A stretch of 64,000 nt of DNA. Origin: Acinetobacter piscicola. GTDB lineage: Bacteria > Pseudomonadota > Gammaproteobacteria > Pseudomonadales > Moraxellaceae. The position numbers and the translations under genes were made by a program. Each line of letters opens with the position of its first letter. Within the stretch, counting starts at the first letter, position 1. Location: NCBI RefSeq assembly GCF_015218165.1, contig NZ_CP048659.1, positions 2,666,001-2,730,000 of the forward strand. Direction: 5' to 3'. The notes beneath the pieces were generated by a model. The model was given only the letters and a program-made list of their open reading frames with translations. It was not told the DNA's origin and did no database searches. Positions 9,265 to 18,343 of this stretch are shown here, piece after piece.

Positions 9265-10728
9265 TTAGTAACCAAATATAGCTTTATCTAATGGAATTTC
9301 CACACCAATAGAAGCTCCAGCATCATTACCTTCGCGATCAGAGTCACTTACCCAACCATTAATCTTTAACGGAACAGTCGGTTTTAGATAATGCGTCCAT
9401 GTTAAATCCAATGCTTTAATTTTATCATCTTCAGGGAAAGCAGCATTGGTTAAACGATTTGATTGATTAACTTTCGCAAAAATCGCGCGACCGCTTAAAC
9501 GATTCATAAGATCTAAACGAATATCACCACCAACTGAGACCATTTCACCATCGCCCCCCATCGCATGACCCAATGAGAAACCATGCTGATAATACCCATC
9601 TTTATAAATGTGATGGTTATAAGAAATACCTTTTGCATCACCATTAGTTTCAGTATTCGCCCATTCGGCATACACTTGGAATGGCATATCTTTATATGCT
9701 GAAGAATAATCCGCACCCGCTAGATACATTTTTTTAGAAGGTAATAAACCCGCTTCATCTTCACCAATAAATTGCCCATATAGGCTCATCGGAACATTGG
9801 CTAATTGTTGCAAATTCAAACGAGCATCAAAACCTGCCAATTGGTTTGATGCATTTCCTTCTCCTGAACAACCTTGTGCATTACATTCATTATCTTTACC
9901 AATAAATGCATTCCAATACGCTTTTGCACTACCAGGTTGTCCTTCACCATCAATTTGGAATGTACGTGAGGCACCTAGCTCTAAATACGGCAAAGGTTGC
10001 GCAGTTAAACGTAAACCCACTAAATTCGCATCTGGTACTGCTTTGTAATCATCCAAACGACCTGCAAATGCTTGATATTGCCAAGGACCAATCCAAGACA
10101 ACCACTTAGACTCAAAGGCATTTTGCTGTGCACGCTGCGCAGTGAAACCATAAACAGGACGACTTGCATCACCACGAATCAAACTACCATCATGTCCAGG
10201 CCCCCAATAGGTTGGAATTTGACCCGCAATTAACCATTGATTAAAAAGTTTACCTGCAAGATAAGAGCCTTCAACATTGACATCTTGACCATTGTCAATT
10301 TGTGGGTCTTTCTCACCATTGACACGAATTTTTGCATCCCAATTTTCACCGCCCGCATTAAACTCTAAAGAACCGACATATTGTGCTTTTTGACTATCAC
10401 CAAATGCCTGCGGCACATTTTTTTGATCTGTTTCAGCAAATAAGCCCAACTTCGCCATTTGATTGTCTGCTTTCAAAGCATTTTGAATTGAAGCAATCAC
10501 TTTTTGTTGGGTGTTATTGGTCACTTTAGCTGCGGAGAGCGCACGTTGAATCTCATCACCGCTCATTGGCCAAGTTGATGTACTGATTTGAATCACGCCT
10601 TGTTGATTTAACCAGTTTAAATCTGTACGAATATCTTCATTATTGAGCACCAACCCTTGTGCAAAAATAGGCAAAGATAAGCTTGCCAATACAGCAGCAT
10701 ATAATGATTTCTTTAAAAACATGCGCAT
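9265..10728 (-). CDS. Wzi-like capsule assembly outer-membrane protein
   Basis: A 487-residue exported protein with signal peptide (KKSLYAAVLASLSLPIFAQG). It is followed by the periplasmic N-terminal segment typical of the capsule assembly Wzi family (DIRTDLNWLNQQGVIQ, then STWPMSGDEIQRAL). The rest alternates like a beta-barrel and ends in aromatic GVEIPLDKAIFGY, the usual C-terminal signature of outer-membrane proteins. Wzi proteins bind capsular polysaccharide at the cell surface. No capsule genes are nearby, so the polysaccharide served is unknown. A second ATG lies two codons in. It is divergent from the DUF2059 gene. Confidence 0.85.
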   Translation of the reverse strand: MRMFLKKSLYAAVLASLSLPIFAQGLVLNNEDIRTDLNWLNQQGVIQISTSTWPMSGDEIQRALSAAKVTNNTQQKVIASIQNALKADNQMAKLGLFAETDQKNVPQAFGDSQKAQYVGSLEFNAGGENWDAKIRVNGEKDPQIDNGQDVNVEGSYLAGKLFNQWLIAGQIPTYWGPGHDGSLIRGDASRPVYGFTAQRAQQNAFESKWLSWIGPWQYQAFAGRLDDYKAVPDANLVGLRLTAQPLPYLELGASRTFQIDGEGQPGSAKAYWNAFIGKDNECNAQGCSGEGNASNQLAGFDARLNLQQLANVPMSLYGQFIGEDEAGLLPSKKMYLAGADYSSAYKDMPFQVYAEWANTETNGDAKGISYNHHIYKDGYYQHGFSLGHAMGGDGEMVSVGGDIRLDLMNRLSGRAIFAKVNQSNRLTNAAFPEDDKIKALDLTWTHYLKPTVPLKINGWVSDSDREGNDAGASIGVEIPLDKAIFGY

Positions 10729-10932
10729 TTATTCTCTAAACATTGCTGAGCACCACCATAGTTTTTTTGACACTATTTTTCAATGGTGAAACTGTATTAT
10801 CATTATGATTCTACCGATAATCTATCAATGACGATTAAATTCATCACATCGATATACTTCATCTCATCTCAACACCCTATAAATGACGATACAAAACGCT
10901 TAACTTCTATTCTATGACAAAGAATTTTGATT

Positions 10933-11430
10933 ATGCTCAAAAAATATATTTATCCAATCCTGTTGTGCTCTATGTTCTCAACAAGCGCTTTTGCTGAAAC
11001 ACCATCAAAGGCGTCTATTCAGCAACTGATGCAACTGCTTGATGCTCAAACCCAGTACGAACAAGAACTCGAATATAGTAAACAAAGTTATCAAGAGATG
11101 ATGCAACAAGTACTTGATAGCCAAGCAAAACACTTAGATGAGGACAAACAAAAGAAGTTTCAAACATTTAGCGCAGAAATGCTTGATTTAATGATGCAAG
11201 AATCACAATGGACACAGGTTGAACCTGAAACCATTCAAATTTGGCAAGACATTTATACCCAAGAAGAAATCAATAGCATGATTCAATACTATCAAACACC
11301 GATGGGACAAAGTATTCTAAAAAAAATGCCGCTCGCTACTGAAAAAAGCAATGCCATTGTACAAGGCAAAATTGATAAATTTATGCCACAGTTCATTGAA
11401 AAACTCAAAAACTTAACCACACCGCACTAA
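10933..11430 (+). CDS. Exported DUF2059-domain protein
   Basis: A 165-residue protein with a signal peptide (MLKKYIYPILLCSMFSTSAFA) and a helical body. The second half carries the DUF2059 signature, visible as IWQDIYTQEEINSMIQYYQT followed by PMGQSILKKMP. It is predicted to be periplasmic; the function of the family is not known to me. The ATG at 10933 was preferred to a TTG at 10927 because it opens the signal peptide. It is monocistronic and followed by a terminator shared with lysS. Confidence 0.85.
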   Translation: MLKKYIYPILLCSMFSTSAFAETPSKASIQQLMQLLDAQTQYEQELEYSKQSYQEMMQQVLDSQAKHLDEDKQKKFQTFSAEMLDLMMQESQWTQVEPETIQIWQDIYTQEEINSMIQYYQTPMGQSILKKMPLATEKSNAIVQGKIDKFMPQFIEKLKNLTTPH

Positions 11431-11440
11431 GCAATACACA

Positions 11441-11470
11441 AAAAAAGCCACTGATTTCAGTGACTTTTCT
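11441..11470. terminator. Bidirectional terminator between the DUF2059 gene and lysS
   Basis: AGCCACTG/CAGTGACT form a stem with one mismatch around an ATTT loop, with an A-run on the left and T-rich sequence on the right. It lies between two convergent genes. Confidence 0.75.
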
Positions 11471-11486
11471 CTATTTAACTTAAAAA

Positions 11487-13016
11487 TTAATTTGATTTAA
11501 TACGCATATGTGGGAATAAAATCACATCACGGATACTTGCAGCATTGGCAAATAACATCACCAAACGGTCAATACCAATACCCTCACCTGCTGTAGGAGG
11601 TAAACCATATTCTAACGCTTCAATGAAGTCCGCATCATAATGCATTGCTTCATCATCGCCCGCATCTTTCTCAGCAACCTGTGCTTGGAAACGCTCTGCT
11701 TGGTCAATCGGGTCATTTAACTCTGAGAAACCATTTGCCAACTCACGACCACCAATGAAGAATTCAAAACGGTCTGTGATATGTGGATTATCATCGTTAC
11801 GACGAGCCAATGGAGAAGTTTCTGCAGGATATTCCGTAATGAATGTCGGTTGACGCAGTTGAGTCTCAACCGTTTCTTCAAAAACGATGGTTTGTAATTT
11901 ACCTAAACCAAAACCTGGTTTCACTTGTTCTTTCAGTTCATTTTTCACGAAGTCTGCTAGGAATTCACGGTCGGCTACATTTTCAGGAGTGAACTGTGGG
12001 TTGTGTTCAAGAATTGCATCAAACATCGAGATTTTCTTGAATGGACCTTTGAAGCTATACACTTCTTCGCCATAAGGCACATCGGTTGAACCCAAGATGT
12101 CAATGGCTAATTTTTCAAGCATCTTTTCAGTTAATTCCATCAAGTCTTTGTAGTCTGCATAAGCTTGATAGAATTCGATCATGGTGAATTCTGGATTATG
12201 ACGTGTAGACACACCTTCATTACGGAAATTACGGTTAATTTCGAATACACGCTCGAAACCACCGACAACCAAACGTTTTAAGTAAAGCTCAGGTGCAATA
12301 CGTAAGAACAATGGCATATCTAATGCATTATGATGTGTTTCAAATGGACGTGCAGATGCACCACCTGGAATCACATGCATCATTGGTGTTTCAACTTCCA
12401 TGAAACGTTCATTGGTTAAGTAGTTGCGAATGCCTGACACCACTTTTGCACGAATTTCAAAAGTTTTACGTGTTTCTTCATTCACAATTAAGTCTAAATA
12501 ACGTTTACGATACTTCGCTTCAGTGTCAGATAAACCATGGAATTTGTCCGGAAGTGGGCGTAATGACTTCGTGAGTAATTCAAAATGTTCAATATGAACA
12601 TAAAGATCACCTTTGCCTGAACGACCGATATAACCTTCTACGGCGATAATATCACCCAGGTCTAAACTTTTAATCGTGTCTAATACTTCAGCAGCAAGTT
12701 CTTTACGTGCAACATACAGTTGAATACGACCTGTCATGTCTTGGATCACGATGAATGAACCACGGTTCAACATCACACGACCTGCAACTTTTACATGCAC
12801 ATGTTCGCCAGCTTCGATTTCTTCTTTAGATTTATCAGCGAATTGGTCTTGTAAATCTTGCGCATAATGTTCACGCTTAAATGTATTTGGCCACGGGCTA
12901 ACACCTGTTTCCTTGGCGTGATCTTGGATTTGCTTGAGCTTGGCATGACGCTGTGCGATTAAATCGTTTTCGGAAATGTGTTGTTCAGAAGTCGATTGAG
13001 CGTTATGTTGCGTCAT
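11487..13016 (-). CDS. lysS: Lysyl-tRNA synthetase, class II
   Basis: Charges tRNA-Lys with lysine. The 509-residue product has the family length. The OB-fold anticodon-binding domain occupies about residues 60-170 ([20 protein letters not shown]). The class II catalytic core carries motif 2 as [20 protein letters not shown] and motif 3 as [12 protein letters not shown] near the C-terminus. The start MTQHNAQS at 13016 was chosen over an extension to 13052, whose first residues ([11 protein letters not shown]) do not belong to the family. It is divergent from the gene at 13131, so the two share about 114 bases of upstream sequence. Confidence 0.96.
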   Translation of the reverse strand: MTQHNAQSTSEQHISENDLIAQRHAKLKQIQDHAKETGVSPWPNTFKREHYAQDLQDQFADKSKEEIEAGEHVHVKVAGRVMLNRGSFIVIQDMTGRIQLYVARKELAAEVLDTIKSLDLGDIIAVEGYIGRSGKGDLYVHIEHFELLTKSLRPLPDKFHGLSDTEAKYRKRYLDLIVNEETRKTFEIRAKVVSGIRNYLTNERFMEVETPMMHVIPGGASARPFETHHNALDMPLFLRIAPELYLKRLVVGGFERVFEINRNFRNEGVSTRHNPEFTMIEFYQAYADYKDLMELTEKMLEKLAIDILGSTDVPYGEEVYSFKGPFKKISMFDAILEHNPQFTPENVADREFLADFVKNELKEQVKPGFGLGKLQTIVFEETVETQLRQPTFITEYPAETSPLARRNDDNPHITDRFEFFIGGRELANGFSELNDPIDQAERFQAQVAEKDAGDDEAMHYDADFIEALEYGLPPTAGEGIGIDRLVMLFANAASIRDVILFPHMRIKSN

Positions 13017-13130
13017 CTCTGCCTCGATTGTAATAAAAAACGGAAGTTGCATAGCATAGCAGATTTACATCATAATAAGCAGCACACAATTGCAGCAATT
13101 TCTAATAAAGCCCAATTAAATATTCAAGCT

Positions 13131-13850
13131 ATGTCTAAATTTTCTATTATTTTTCTAAGTCAGTTACTTTTTACCACAGCTGCATGGGCAATTGAGCAAA
13201 ATAATTCTACTCAAACAATCACTTCCGCCCCCTACATCTACAGCTTAAATCAAGTCGAACACACCAATTTAAAGACTGAAAATTATGTTTGGCAAATTGA
13301 ATTAATGATAGATACACAGAATAAAAGCATTTCCCACAAATTACTCAACCCAAATGCAAAATTTCCAATGTTAGATCGACGTGCTTTAGAACTCGCACAA
13401 AATTATAGTGCTGAAGAGCTGGAAAAATTAAGCAATATCCCTGCTATTGAAGAGCAAACACAAAATACAATACACCGCACAGCACAACCCACAAAAAGTT
13501 ATATTTTACATGTTAAATTCCCTTTAGGTGTTGCTTGGAAAAAGCAACCTCGCTTTCAACGCTTAGCTGAAATTTCAGCAAAATTTTGTAAATTGCGTGC
13601 CGATGATCCTTTTTATGAGCAAGCAATCATCCGTAAAGATCGTGACTATACTTTTAAAGCCAAACTCCATATCAACCACGACGGTGTCGTGAATTCTGTC
13701 AAGCTACTCAATCCTTCCTCTAATATAAGCTTAAATAATTTAGTATATGAAGAGCTTAAGTCTTCCCAATTTCAACCCTACAATGAAAATGGTATTCCTA
13801 TAGAGTTTGAAGCCGAACAACCGATACAATTGGTTTGTCCGCATTCTTAA
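13131..13850 (+). CDS. Exported protein with two TonB-C-like units, unknown function
   Basis: A 239-residue protein with a signal peptide (KFSIIFLSQLLFTTAAWA). Two segments resemble the C-terminal fold of TonB: about residues 45-85 (VWQIELMIDTQNKSISHKLL) and about 185-230 (FKAKLHINHDGVVNSVKLL, then FQPYNENGIPIEFE). It lacks the N-terminal membrane anchor and proline-rich spacer of a working TonB, so it is not an energy transducer. The start at 13131 was chosen because it opens the signal peptide; longer in-frame versions run into lysS. Function unknown. Confidence 0.65.
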   Translation: MSKFSIIFLSQLLFTTAAWAIEQNNSTQTITSAPYIYSLNQVEHTNLKTENYVWQIELMIDTQNKSISHKLLNPNAKFPMLDRRALELAQNYSAEELEKLSNIPAIEEQTQNTIHRTAQPTKSYILHVKFPLGVAWKKQPRFQRLAEISAKFCKLRADDPFYEQAIIRKDRDYTFKAKLHINHDGVVNSVKLLNPSSNISLNNLVYEELKSSQFQPYNENGIPIEFEAEQPIQLVCPHS

Positions 13851-14192
13851 AAAATCTAAAAATGACTATCTTCATATAGGACTTTAGTCGGCTTCAACTG
13901 AGCAAAATACTCAATATGCAACAGGACTACATTCCTTTACGTTATAAAACACATAGATATTCCAACCAAATAACTATTAAATAATATTTAAAAACATAAA
14001 TTTACTTAAAAAAATATTATTTAATTTAAAAAGATTTTTTTACAAACAATCAATCGCTATCACTGAAAATCTTTATCTTAGACCAAAATCTAACTAGGCT
14101 TTTTAAAGTGACTGAGTACAATAATTTTAGAAATAGTTGAAAAGTAAACCATATCAATTTCTCTATCTTTGTGAATAAAGACAGTTTTAAAA
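13851..14192. other. Gene-free AT-rich stretch
   Basis: These 342 bases hold no open frame with a ribosome binding site and no strong hairpin. The part 13970-14050 is almost pure A and T. Promoters for the hydrolase at 14193 must lie here, but I cannot point to one. Confidence 0.5.
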
Positions 14193-14705
14193 GTGAAAAA
14201 AATGAATATGTATATGTCAAAAATATTATTTATGCACGGGCTCGACTCATCAAAAGATTCAACCAAATTTCATGCATTAGATGCTGCACAAAAATATTGT
14301 ATAGATATTGATTATCGCAATTTAAACTATGACACTGTCGCAGAGCTCTATCAGAATATTATCCATAAAATTCAACCCAAACTCATCGTTGGACATAGTC
14401 TAGGGGGATATTGGGCATTAAAAATGTCACAACTTTTTCGTATTCCTGCCATTATTGCCAATCCAAGTTTGCAGCCTGATTTCCGTACAGACTATGCTCC
14501 CATCACCGTGCATGATTTAGAACATGATATTCCACAAACAGCGTATATTGAATTAGGTGATGAAATTCTTGATATGTATGAAACTTCAAATATTTTAGAG
14601 TCTTATATGCATGTTGAAATGATGCAAGGTGGACATCATCGCTTAGCCTCACCAGATAATTTAAATCGCATGCTGGAATATATGCAAAAGACCTTTGCGC
14701 TATAA
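14193..14705 (+). CDS. YqiA-like alpha/beta hydrolase
   Basis: A 170-residue small alpha/beta hydrolase of the YqiA/UPF0227 kind, probably an esterase. The nucleophile elbow GHSLGGYWA places the catalytic serine at residue 69, and GGHHR near the end supplies the histidine. The oxyanion region is FMHGLDSS at residues 13-20. The start is uncertain: GTG at 14193 or ATG at 14202, 14208 or 14214, none with a clear ribosome binding site. The family-typical N-terminus would be MSKILFMHG at 14214. It is convergent with apt and shares its terminator. Confidence 0.82.
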   Translation: MKKMNMYMSKILFMHGLDSSKDSTKFHALDAAQKYCIDIDYRNLNYDTVAELYQNIIHKIQPKLIVGHSLGGYWALKMSQLFRIPAIIANPSLQPDFRTDYAPITVHDLEHDIPQTAYIELGDEILDMYETSNILESYMHVEMMQGGHHRLASPDNLNRMLEYMQKTFAL

Positions 14706-14740
14706 AAAAAGCCTTGTAAATCATGTTTACAAGGCTTTTT
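14705..14740. terminator. Bidirectional terminator between the hydrolase and apt
   Basis: GCCTTGTAAA (14711-14720) and TTTACAAGGC (14726-14735) form a perfect 10-bp stem with a five-base loop, flanked by A-run and T-run. Confidence 0.9.
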
Positions 14741-14760
14741 AAAATCTCTTTATGTAATAT

Positions 14761-15300
14761 TTAAGCAACTGCTGCTTCAGGTTTAGATTGCTCATCCAAA
14801 ACTGACCAAATAGTTAAACCTAAATCGCCATGTAAGTCTTGCAAATCAAGGAAGATACTTGCACCCAATACAGTATGATTACATTTATTCATCAACTGTT
14901 TAACGGCTTTTAAAGTACCACCTGTTGCCAACACATCATCCACAATCATGACTTTTTGCGGTTGAATATCAGCAGACATTTCCAAACGATCTAGACCATA
15001 TTCAAGGCTATAACCCACACCAATCACAGGAGGTGGAAGCTTACCTGCTTTACGCACTAACAATAAACCTTTGCCTGTACGTTGTGCCAATAAACTTGCC
15101 AAAACAAAACCACGTGCTTCTACAGCCACAAAACTTTCCACTTCTGCCAATTGCTCAACAGGAATACTTGCCACCAATGCGTCTGTCAATGGCTCAAGAT
15201 TTTTCATAAAAAGTGGCGTTAAATCATAAAAACAAATACCTGGTTTAGGAAAATCTTGGACCGTACGAATGTGAGACCACAAAGCTGTAGACGTGTTCAT
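14761..15300 (-). CDS. apt: Adenine phosphoribosyltransferase
   Basis: Salvages adenine to AMP with PRPP. The 179-residue length is typical. The PRPP-binding signature is VMIVDDVLATGGTLKA near residues 118-133. The family N-terminus TVQDFPKPGICFYDLTPLF and the VEARGFVLA motif are also clear. It is monocistronic, convergent with the hydrolase, with about 600 bases of non-coding sequence before it. Confidence 0.95.
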   Translation of the reverse strand: MNTSTALWSHIRTVQDFPKPGICFYDLTPLFMKNLEPLTDALVASIPVEQLAEVESFVAVEARGFVLASLLAQRTGKGLLLVRKAGKLPPPVIGVGYSLEYGLDRLEMSADIQPQKVMIVDDVLATGGTLKAVKQLMNKCNHTVLGASIFLDLQDLHGDLGLTIWSVLDEQSKPEAAVA

Positions 15301-15902
15301 AATGGGGAGACTGTATGAATGAAAGGATGCTGCAATTTTAACTTGATTGATGTATTTTTAAAAGTCGCTAAGACAATGAAAGCACAATTCATTTTTATAA
15401 GTTATTGATTTAACAATAACCATTTATTTAAAAAATATTAGGTATAGATTTATATAATCCATTATATTAAAAATTAAAGAAAAAAGCTTTTAGACCATCG
15501 TCTAAATAGCGTAATTTTCATCTAATGTATTGCAATCAAGATAGAACTCAAATTTCAAACATTTTGATAAATAGTTTGATTTTAGTGTAAATATTCTAAT
15601 TCTACATAAAAATTTATTTTATATACATCGTAAAATAAATGAAAAATCACATATCATCCACCCAGATTAACTCAAAAAAAACTGTGAAATTCGCCCAAAC
15701 AACCACGCTTTTGTCCTACTCTGCCATTCAGCTTTACAATTAGTTGGGTAAACTCCAATATTTACTTTACATTCGTTGTTGAACTGCGTAAAAATTTATT
15801 TGAATATGTACCCATTGCAATGCATATCACTAGAGTCAATGTAGTAGCAAGATTTTTGACTGACAGCAAACATAAGCCATCTGTCAGATTTTGGAGAATT
15901 AG
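15301..15902. other. Long intergenic region between apt and rubA
   Basis: About 600 bases of AT-rich sequence separate two divergent transcripts. No open frame with a ribosome binding site stands out. It must contain the apt promoter near its left end and the rubA promoter on the right. TTGAAC (15779-15784), a 17-base gap and GAATAT (15802-15807) are a weak promoter candidate. A hairpin just before rubA is listed separately. Confidence 0.5.
15860..15887 (+). promoter_or_regulatory. Hairpin directly before the rubA ribosome binding site
   Basis: CTGACAG (15860-15866) and CTGTCAG (15881-15887) form a perfect 7-bp stem with a 14-base loop. The GGAG ribosome binding site at 15893-15896 follows within six bases. 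It may protect the 5' end of the rubA mRNA or affect ribosome access; that is inference. Confidence 0.45.
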
Positions 15903-16067
15903 ATGAAAAAATATCAATGCATCGTTTGTGGTTGGATTTATGACGAAGCAGAAGGCTGGCCACAAGATGGCATCGCAGCTGGAACAAAATGGGAAGATAT
16001 TCCTGATGATTGGACTTGCCCAGATTGTGGTGTATCTAAAGCTGATTTTGAGATGGTAGAAGTGTAA
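15903..16067 (+). CDS. rubA: Rubredoxin
   Basis: A 54-residue iron protein that carries electrons from rubredoxin reductase to alkane hydroxylase. The iron is held by C6, C9, C39 and C42 in the classic arrangement CIVCGWIYD and [15 protein letters not shown] lies seven bases before the ATG. This first gene of the rubAB operon precedes the reductase with 77 bases between them, a gap holding a strong terminator. In Acinetobacter ADP1, rubA and rubB are needed for alkane growth and are in an operon with estB and oxyR; the same order is present here. The alkane monooxygenase itself is not in the window. Confidence 0.96.
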   Translation: MKKYQCIVCGWIYDEAEGWPQDGIAAGTKWEDIPDDWTCPDCGVSKADFEMVEV

Positions 16068-16078
16068 TCAGTACATCA

Positions 16079-16107
16079 GAAAAGACCATGTTCACATGGT
16101 CTTTTTT
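16079..16107 (+). terminator. Strong intrinsic terminator between rubA and rubB
   Basis: AAAGACCATG (16081-16090), the loop TTCA and CATGGTCTTT (16095-16104) form a perfect stem followed by a run of T. It is in the middle of what is described in ADP1 as one operon. It would let most transcripts stop after rubA and give more rubredoxin than reductase. Confidence 0.88.
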
Positions 16108-16144
16108 ATCACGTATATAATATTGCAATAGTATGGAGAATCAT

Positions 16145-17332
16145 ATGCAACCAGTCGTCATCGTAGGTTCAGGCATGGCGGGTTATACCCTAGCAAGAGA
16201 ATTTCGTAAATTAAGCACAGAACAAGAGCTTGTGATGATTTGCGCAGATGATGCGGTGAATTATGCAAAACCTACGCTTTCCAATGCACTTGTGGGCAAA
16301 AAAGCACCTGATCAAATTGGTTTAGGTGATGCTGAAAAAATGGCAGCACAATTAAACATGCGGATCGAAAAAGAAACATGGGTAAAATCAATTGATGCAG
16401 AAAAGCATCAGTTAACCATTGAAAAAGATGGGCAAGTATCTACACAAGACTATTCAAAACTGGTTTTAGCAGTGGGTGCAAACCCAATTCGCCTTGCTAT
16501 TGCAGGTGATGGCAGTGATGACATTCATGTGGTGAACTCGCTCATCGACTACCGTGCATTCCGTGATTCCCTTGAAAATTGCGCAACAGGTGAATGTGAT
16601 GACAAACGTGTTGTGATTTTAGGTGCTGGTTTAATTGGTTGTGAATTTGCCAATGATTTACAGAACACAGGCCATCAAGTGACTGTCATCGATTTAGCAC
16701 CTCAACCATTAGGTCGCCTATTACCCAATCATGTTGCACAAGCTTTCCAACAAAATCTGGAAGAATCAGGCATCAAATTTGCGTTAGGCACGACGGTTGA
16801 AAAAGTCTCTAAAGTTGAACATGGTTATGTAATTTCGCTTGCAAATGGTCAATCTCTTGCTGCTGATGTGGTTTTATCTGCAATTGGTTTACAACCGAAT
16901 ATTAACCTTGCAAAAAGCGCAGAAATTGCCACCAGTCGTGGTGTCATTACCAATACTTTATTAGAAACCAACCAACCCGATATTTATGCGATTGGTGACT
17001 GTGCTGAAGTGAATGGAACCTTACTTCCATATGTTATGCCATTAATGCAACAAGCACGTGCCTTGGCAAAAACACTCAGTGGTCAAAGTACCCATGTACA
17101 TTATCCAGCGATGCCTGTTGCCGTCAAAACCCCTGCTGCGCCATTGACTGTATTACCCGCTCCAATCGGTGTCGATGTCACTTGGGACAATGAAGAATTT
17201 GATGATGGTATGTTATCCAAAGCAACCGATGCTGACGGTACATTACGTGGCTTTGTACTACTCGGTGCAACCGCAGGTAAACAACGTTTAGCACTCACTA
17301 AACTAGTGCCAGACCTCATTCCTGCAACATAA
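16145..17332 (+). CDS. rubB: Rubredoxin-NAD(+) reductase
   Basis: A 395-residue FAD-containing NADH reductase that reduces rubredoxin for alkane hydroxylation. The FAD-binding Rossmann motif VIVGSGMAGYTLARE lies at residues 5-19. The NADH-binding motif VVILGAGLIGCEFAND follows near 150-165, and the second FAD motif YAIGDCAEV near 280. The start at 16145 was chosen because GGAG at 16135-16138 precedes it; the ATG at 16133 has no ribosome binding site. estB follows 59 bases downstream, in line with the operon order known from ADP1. Confidence 0.95.
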   Translation: MQPVVIVGSGMAGYTLAREFRKLSTEQELVMICADDAVNYAKPTLSNALVGKKAPDQIGLGDAEKMAAQLNMRIEKETWVKSIDAEKHQLTIEKDGQVSTQDYSKLVLAVGANPIRLAIAGDGSDDIHVVNSLIDYRAFRDSLENCATGECDDKRVVILGAGLIGCEFANDLQNTGHQVTVIDLAPQPLGRLLPNHVAQAFQQNLEESGIKFALGTTVEKVSKVEHGYVISLANGQSLAADVVLSAIGLQPNINLAKSAEIATSRGVITNTLLETNQPDIYAIGDCAEVNGTLLPYVMPLMQQARALAKTLSGQSTHVHYPAMPVAVKTPAAPLTVLPAPIGVDVTWDNEEFDDGMLSKATDADGTLRGFVLLGATAGKQRLALTKLVPDLIPAT

Positions 17333-17391
17333 GTTAAAGTGATATAATCAAGAATGTTCTAGCAATAGAACATTCTATAAGGAAAATAAAA

Positions 17392-18330
17392 ATGAATAGC
17401 GCACTCCAATTTGAAGCTTCCCCCTACACAACATTTATGCAAGAGACCAAAGTCGATTTAGGCAATGGCATCCAATTGCATGTTGAGTCTGGAGGTAATC
17501 CTGAACATCCCACTATTCTTTTGGTCATGGGTTTGGGTGCGCAAATGTTATTTTGGCCTGATTTTTTTTGTAAATCCTTAATTGATCAAGGCTATCACGT
17601 GATTCGTTTTGATAACCGTGATATTGGCTTATCCTCTAAAGTCCGCCATCAAGGACCACGCCTCAATACGATGAAAATGATGGGACGTTTTGCCTTTGGT
17701 ATGCCAAATCAAGGTGCTCCGTATAATCTCTTTGACATGGCAAATGATGTTGCCCTCTTGATTGAACGCTTGGGTCTCGACAAAATCAATATTATTGGTG
17801 CGTCGATGGGAGGAATGATTGCCCAAATCTTAGCAGCAAAATATCCTGAAAAAATAGAAAAAGTGGGTTTACTCTTTACCAGTAATAATCAACCCTTGTT
17901 ACCGCCACCATTTCCAAAGCAACTCTTTAGTCTTATCGGCAAACCCGAATCTCACGATGAAGATGGCATTATTAACCATTCTTTGAAAGTTTTTAAGACC
18001 ATTGGCTCACCGGGTTATCTCAACCAAGTCGAAGCCATGCAGATGGCACGTAAATTATATCAACGTAGTTACCATCCTGCGGGTGTACTTCAACAGTTTT
18101 TAGCAATATTATGTACAGGTTCATTATTGAAACTGGATAAACAAATCCAAAAGCCGACGCTCGTGGTACATGGTTCTCGTGACCGTTTACTTCCGCCAAG
18201 TCATGGCAAGGCGGTAGCAAAAGCAATTCAAGGCGCTAAATTTGAATTAATTCAAGGAATGGGGCATGATATACCACCGCACTTCATTCCCCAACTGAGC
18301 GGTTTATTTGCGCATCATTTTAAATTATAA
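17392..18330 (+). CDS. estB: Alpha/beta hydrolase (esterase) of the rubredoxin operon
   Basis: A 312-residue alpha/beta hydrolase. The nucleophile elbow GASMGG places the serine at residue 138, HGSRDRLLPP contributes the acid and GHDIPPH near the end the histidine. The symbol is given because position and type match estB of ADP1, which lies between rubB and oxyR and encodes an esterase. Its substrate is not known from sequence. AAGGAAA lies before the ATG. oxyR begins 13 bases after the stop, so the two are very likely co-transcribed. Confidence 0.85.
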   Translation: MNSALQFEASPYTTFMQETKVDLGNGIQLHVESGGNPEHPTILLVMGLGAQMLFWPDFFCKSLIDQGYHVIRFDNRDIGLSSKVRHQGPRLNTMKMMGRFAFGMPNQGAPYNLFDMANDVALLIERLGLDKINIIGASMGGMIAQILAAKYPEKIEKVGLLFTSNNQPLLPPPFPKQLFSLIGKPESHDEDGIINHSLKVFKTIGSPGYLNQVEAMQMARKLYQRSYHPAGVLQQFLAILCTGSLLKLDKQIQKPTLVVHGSRDRLLPPSHGKAVAKAIQGAKFELIQGMGHDIPPHFIPQLSGLFAHHFKL

Positions 18331-18343
18331 ACATTAGGACACT

